Origin: Caldisericum exile_A
Lineage (GTDB): Bacteria > Caldisericota > Caldisericia > Caldisericales > Caldisericaceae
Length of the DNA stretch: 64,000 nt
Assembly (NCBI RefSeq): GCF_047785965.1
Contig: NZ_JBLOBF010000007.1
Span: 1-64,000, forward strand
Direction of reading: 5' to 3'
Of this stretch, positions 63,560 through 64,000 are shown piece by piece (position 1 is the first letter of the stretch; each line of letters begins with the position of its first letter). The notes beneath the pieces are model-generated. The model did not search any database and was not told where the DNA came from. It was given only the letters and a program-made list of their open reading frames with translations. A program made the translations under genes and the position numbers.

Positions 63560-64000
63560 ATGTTTGAGAGAAAGAAAACAATAATCGGAATGGTTCACCT
63601 TCCTCCACTGCCAGGTACACCACTGTATGATGATTCTCTTGGAATTGATTATATTTATTCACGCATAGAGGCTGATGTTATAAATCTTCAAGAAGGTGGT
63701 ATAGATTCTATTATGTTCTGCAATGAAAATGATCGCCCATATAAACTTGATGCAAATTATGCTACTGTTGCTACGATGGGCTATGTGATAGGAAAGGTAT
63801 CTCATCTTGTAAAAGTACCTTTTGGTATTGATGTACTTTGGGATCCGTTTGCAGCAATCTCTCTTGCAAAGGCAACGAAGGCGAGTTTTATAAGGGAGAT
63901 TCTAACAGGTGTATATGTATCTGATATGGGATTTTGGAACACAAATGTGGGAGAAGTTTATCGATACAAAAAGCTTCTTGATGCAAAAGATGTAAAAGTA
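63560..64000 (+). CDS. BtpA/SgcQ family protein, 3' end outside the window
   Basis: 147 residues visible from ATG 63560; the gene runs off the right edge. IIGMVHLPPLPGTPLYDD and GGIDSIMFCNENDRPY, then VPFGIDVLWDP, fit the BtpA family (TIM-barrel; named from a cyanobacterial photosystem I factor and also SgcQ in sugar gene clusters). In non-phototrophs it probably handles a sugar phosphate or related small molecule. Confidence 0.88.
   Translation, partial: MFERKKTIIGMVHLPPLPGTPLYDDSLGIDYIYSRIEADVINLQEGGIDSIMFCNENDRPYKLDANYATVATMGYVIGKVSHLVKVPFGIDVLWDPFAAISLAKATKASFIREILTGVYVSDMGFWNTNVGEVYRYKKLLDAKDVKV

Noticed and set aside
1..64000. rRNA, tRNA or replication-origin features
   Set aside because: No tRNA-like cloverleaf with T-loop consensus, rRNA segment or DnaA-box cluster was recognised, although a covariance search was not possible.

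Overview
The window looks like chromosome from an AT-rich thermophilic bacterium. A Caldisericum-like member of Caldisericota is my best guess, inferred from gene content (archaeal-type PEP carboxylase, SCIFF peptide system, encapsulated-ferritin family protein, DUF505, geranylgeranyl-reductase-type flavoprotein) and not from any marker gene. There is no rRNA or tRNA gene I could recognise. Core genes are densely packed, and several have a -10 box 5-8 nt before the start codon, which suggests leaderless mRNAs.

Layout. 1-2,880: an accessory block that reads like an integron-type cassette array on the minus strand. It has two cassettes (a frameshifted restriction-modification pair and a small PH-like membrane protein), each bounded by ~20-bp inverted repeats around GTTRRRY-like boxes; one full attC-like hairpin lies between them and ~102-bp direct repeats lie outside. 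2,934-12,315: core genes (SDR, pyrG, an XRE/dead-ImmA pair, an ATP-grasp ligase, ferritin-like protein, plsY-like, glycosyltransferase, NifX-like protein, HIT hydrolase) ending with a SCIFF peptide and its radical SAM maturase. 12,383-18,425: a decayed AAA ATPase, clusters of dispersed palindromic repeats, a divergent SF1-type helicase, a flavoprotein and a Kelch remnant.

17,992-38,352: a ~20-kb accessory island apparently inserted inside one of the palindromic repeat clusters. It carries a type III-C-like CRISPR effector module (Cmr1, RAMP, Csx11/Cas10, Cmr4, Cmr5, RAMP) without array or adaptation genes, an Mrr remnant, a type I restriction system (hsdM-hsdS-hsdR) with a YgjP-like metallopeptidase, a Gram-positive Asp23/AmaP/DUF2273 operon in decay, and an IS3-family element.

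38,524-45,760: a minus-strand purine/ribonucleoside uptake and cleavage operon (ribokinase, nucleoside hydrolase, BMP-type binding protein that has lost its 5' end, ABC ATPase, two permeases, second hydrolase). 45,895-53,521: a DUF1659/DUF2922/YvrJ/amidase group, an HD-GYP phosphodiesterase with a probable frameshift, DUF505, MscS, a flavodoxin interrupted by an amber codon, and DUF996. 53,910-64,000: a XylFGH-like sugar ABC transporter, sfsA, cysE-cysK, an ABC-F ATPase, archaeal-type ppcA and the start of a BtpA-family gene that runs off the window.

Most broken genes sit in the accessory parts (1-2.2 kb, 12.4-13.3 kb, 18-18.4 kb, 26.8-27.1 kb, 35.3-38.1 kb). This argues for real gene decay after transfer, although several of the frameshifts are in homopolymers and could be sequence errors.
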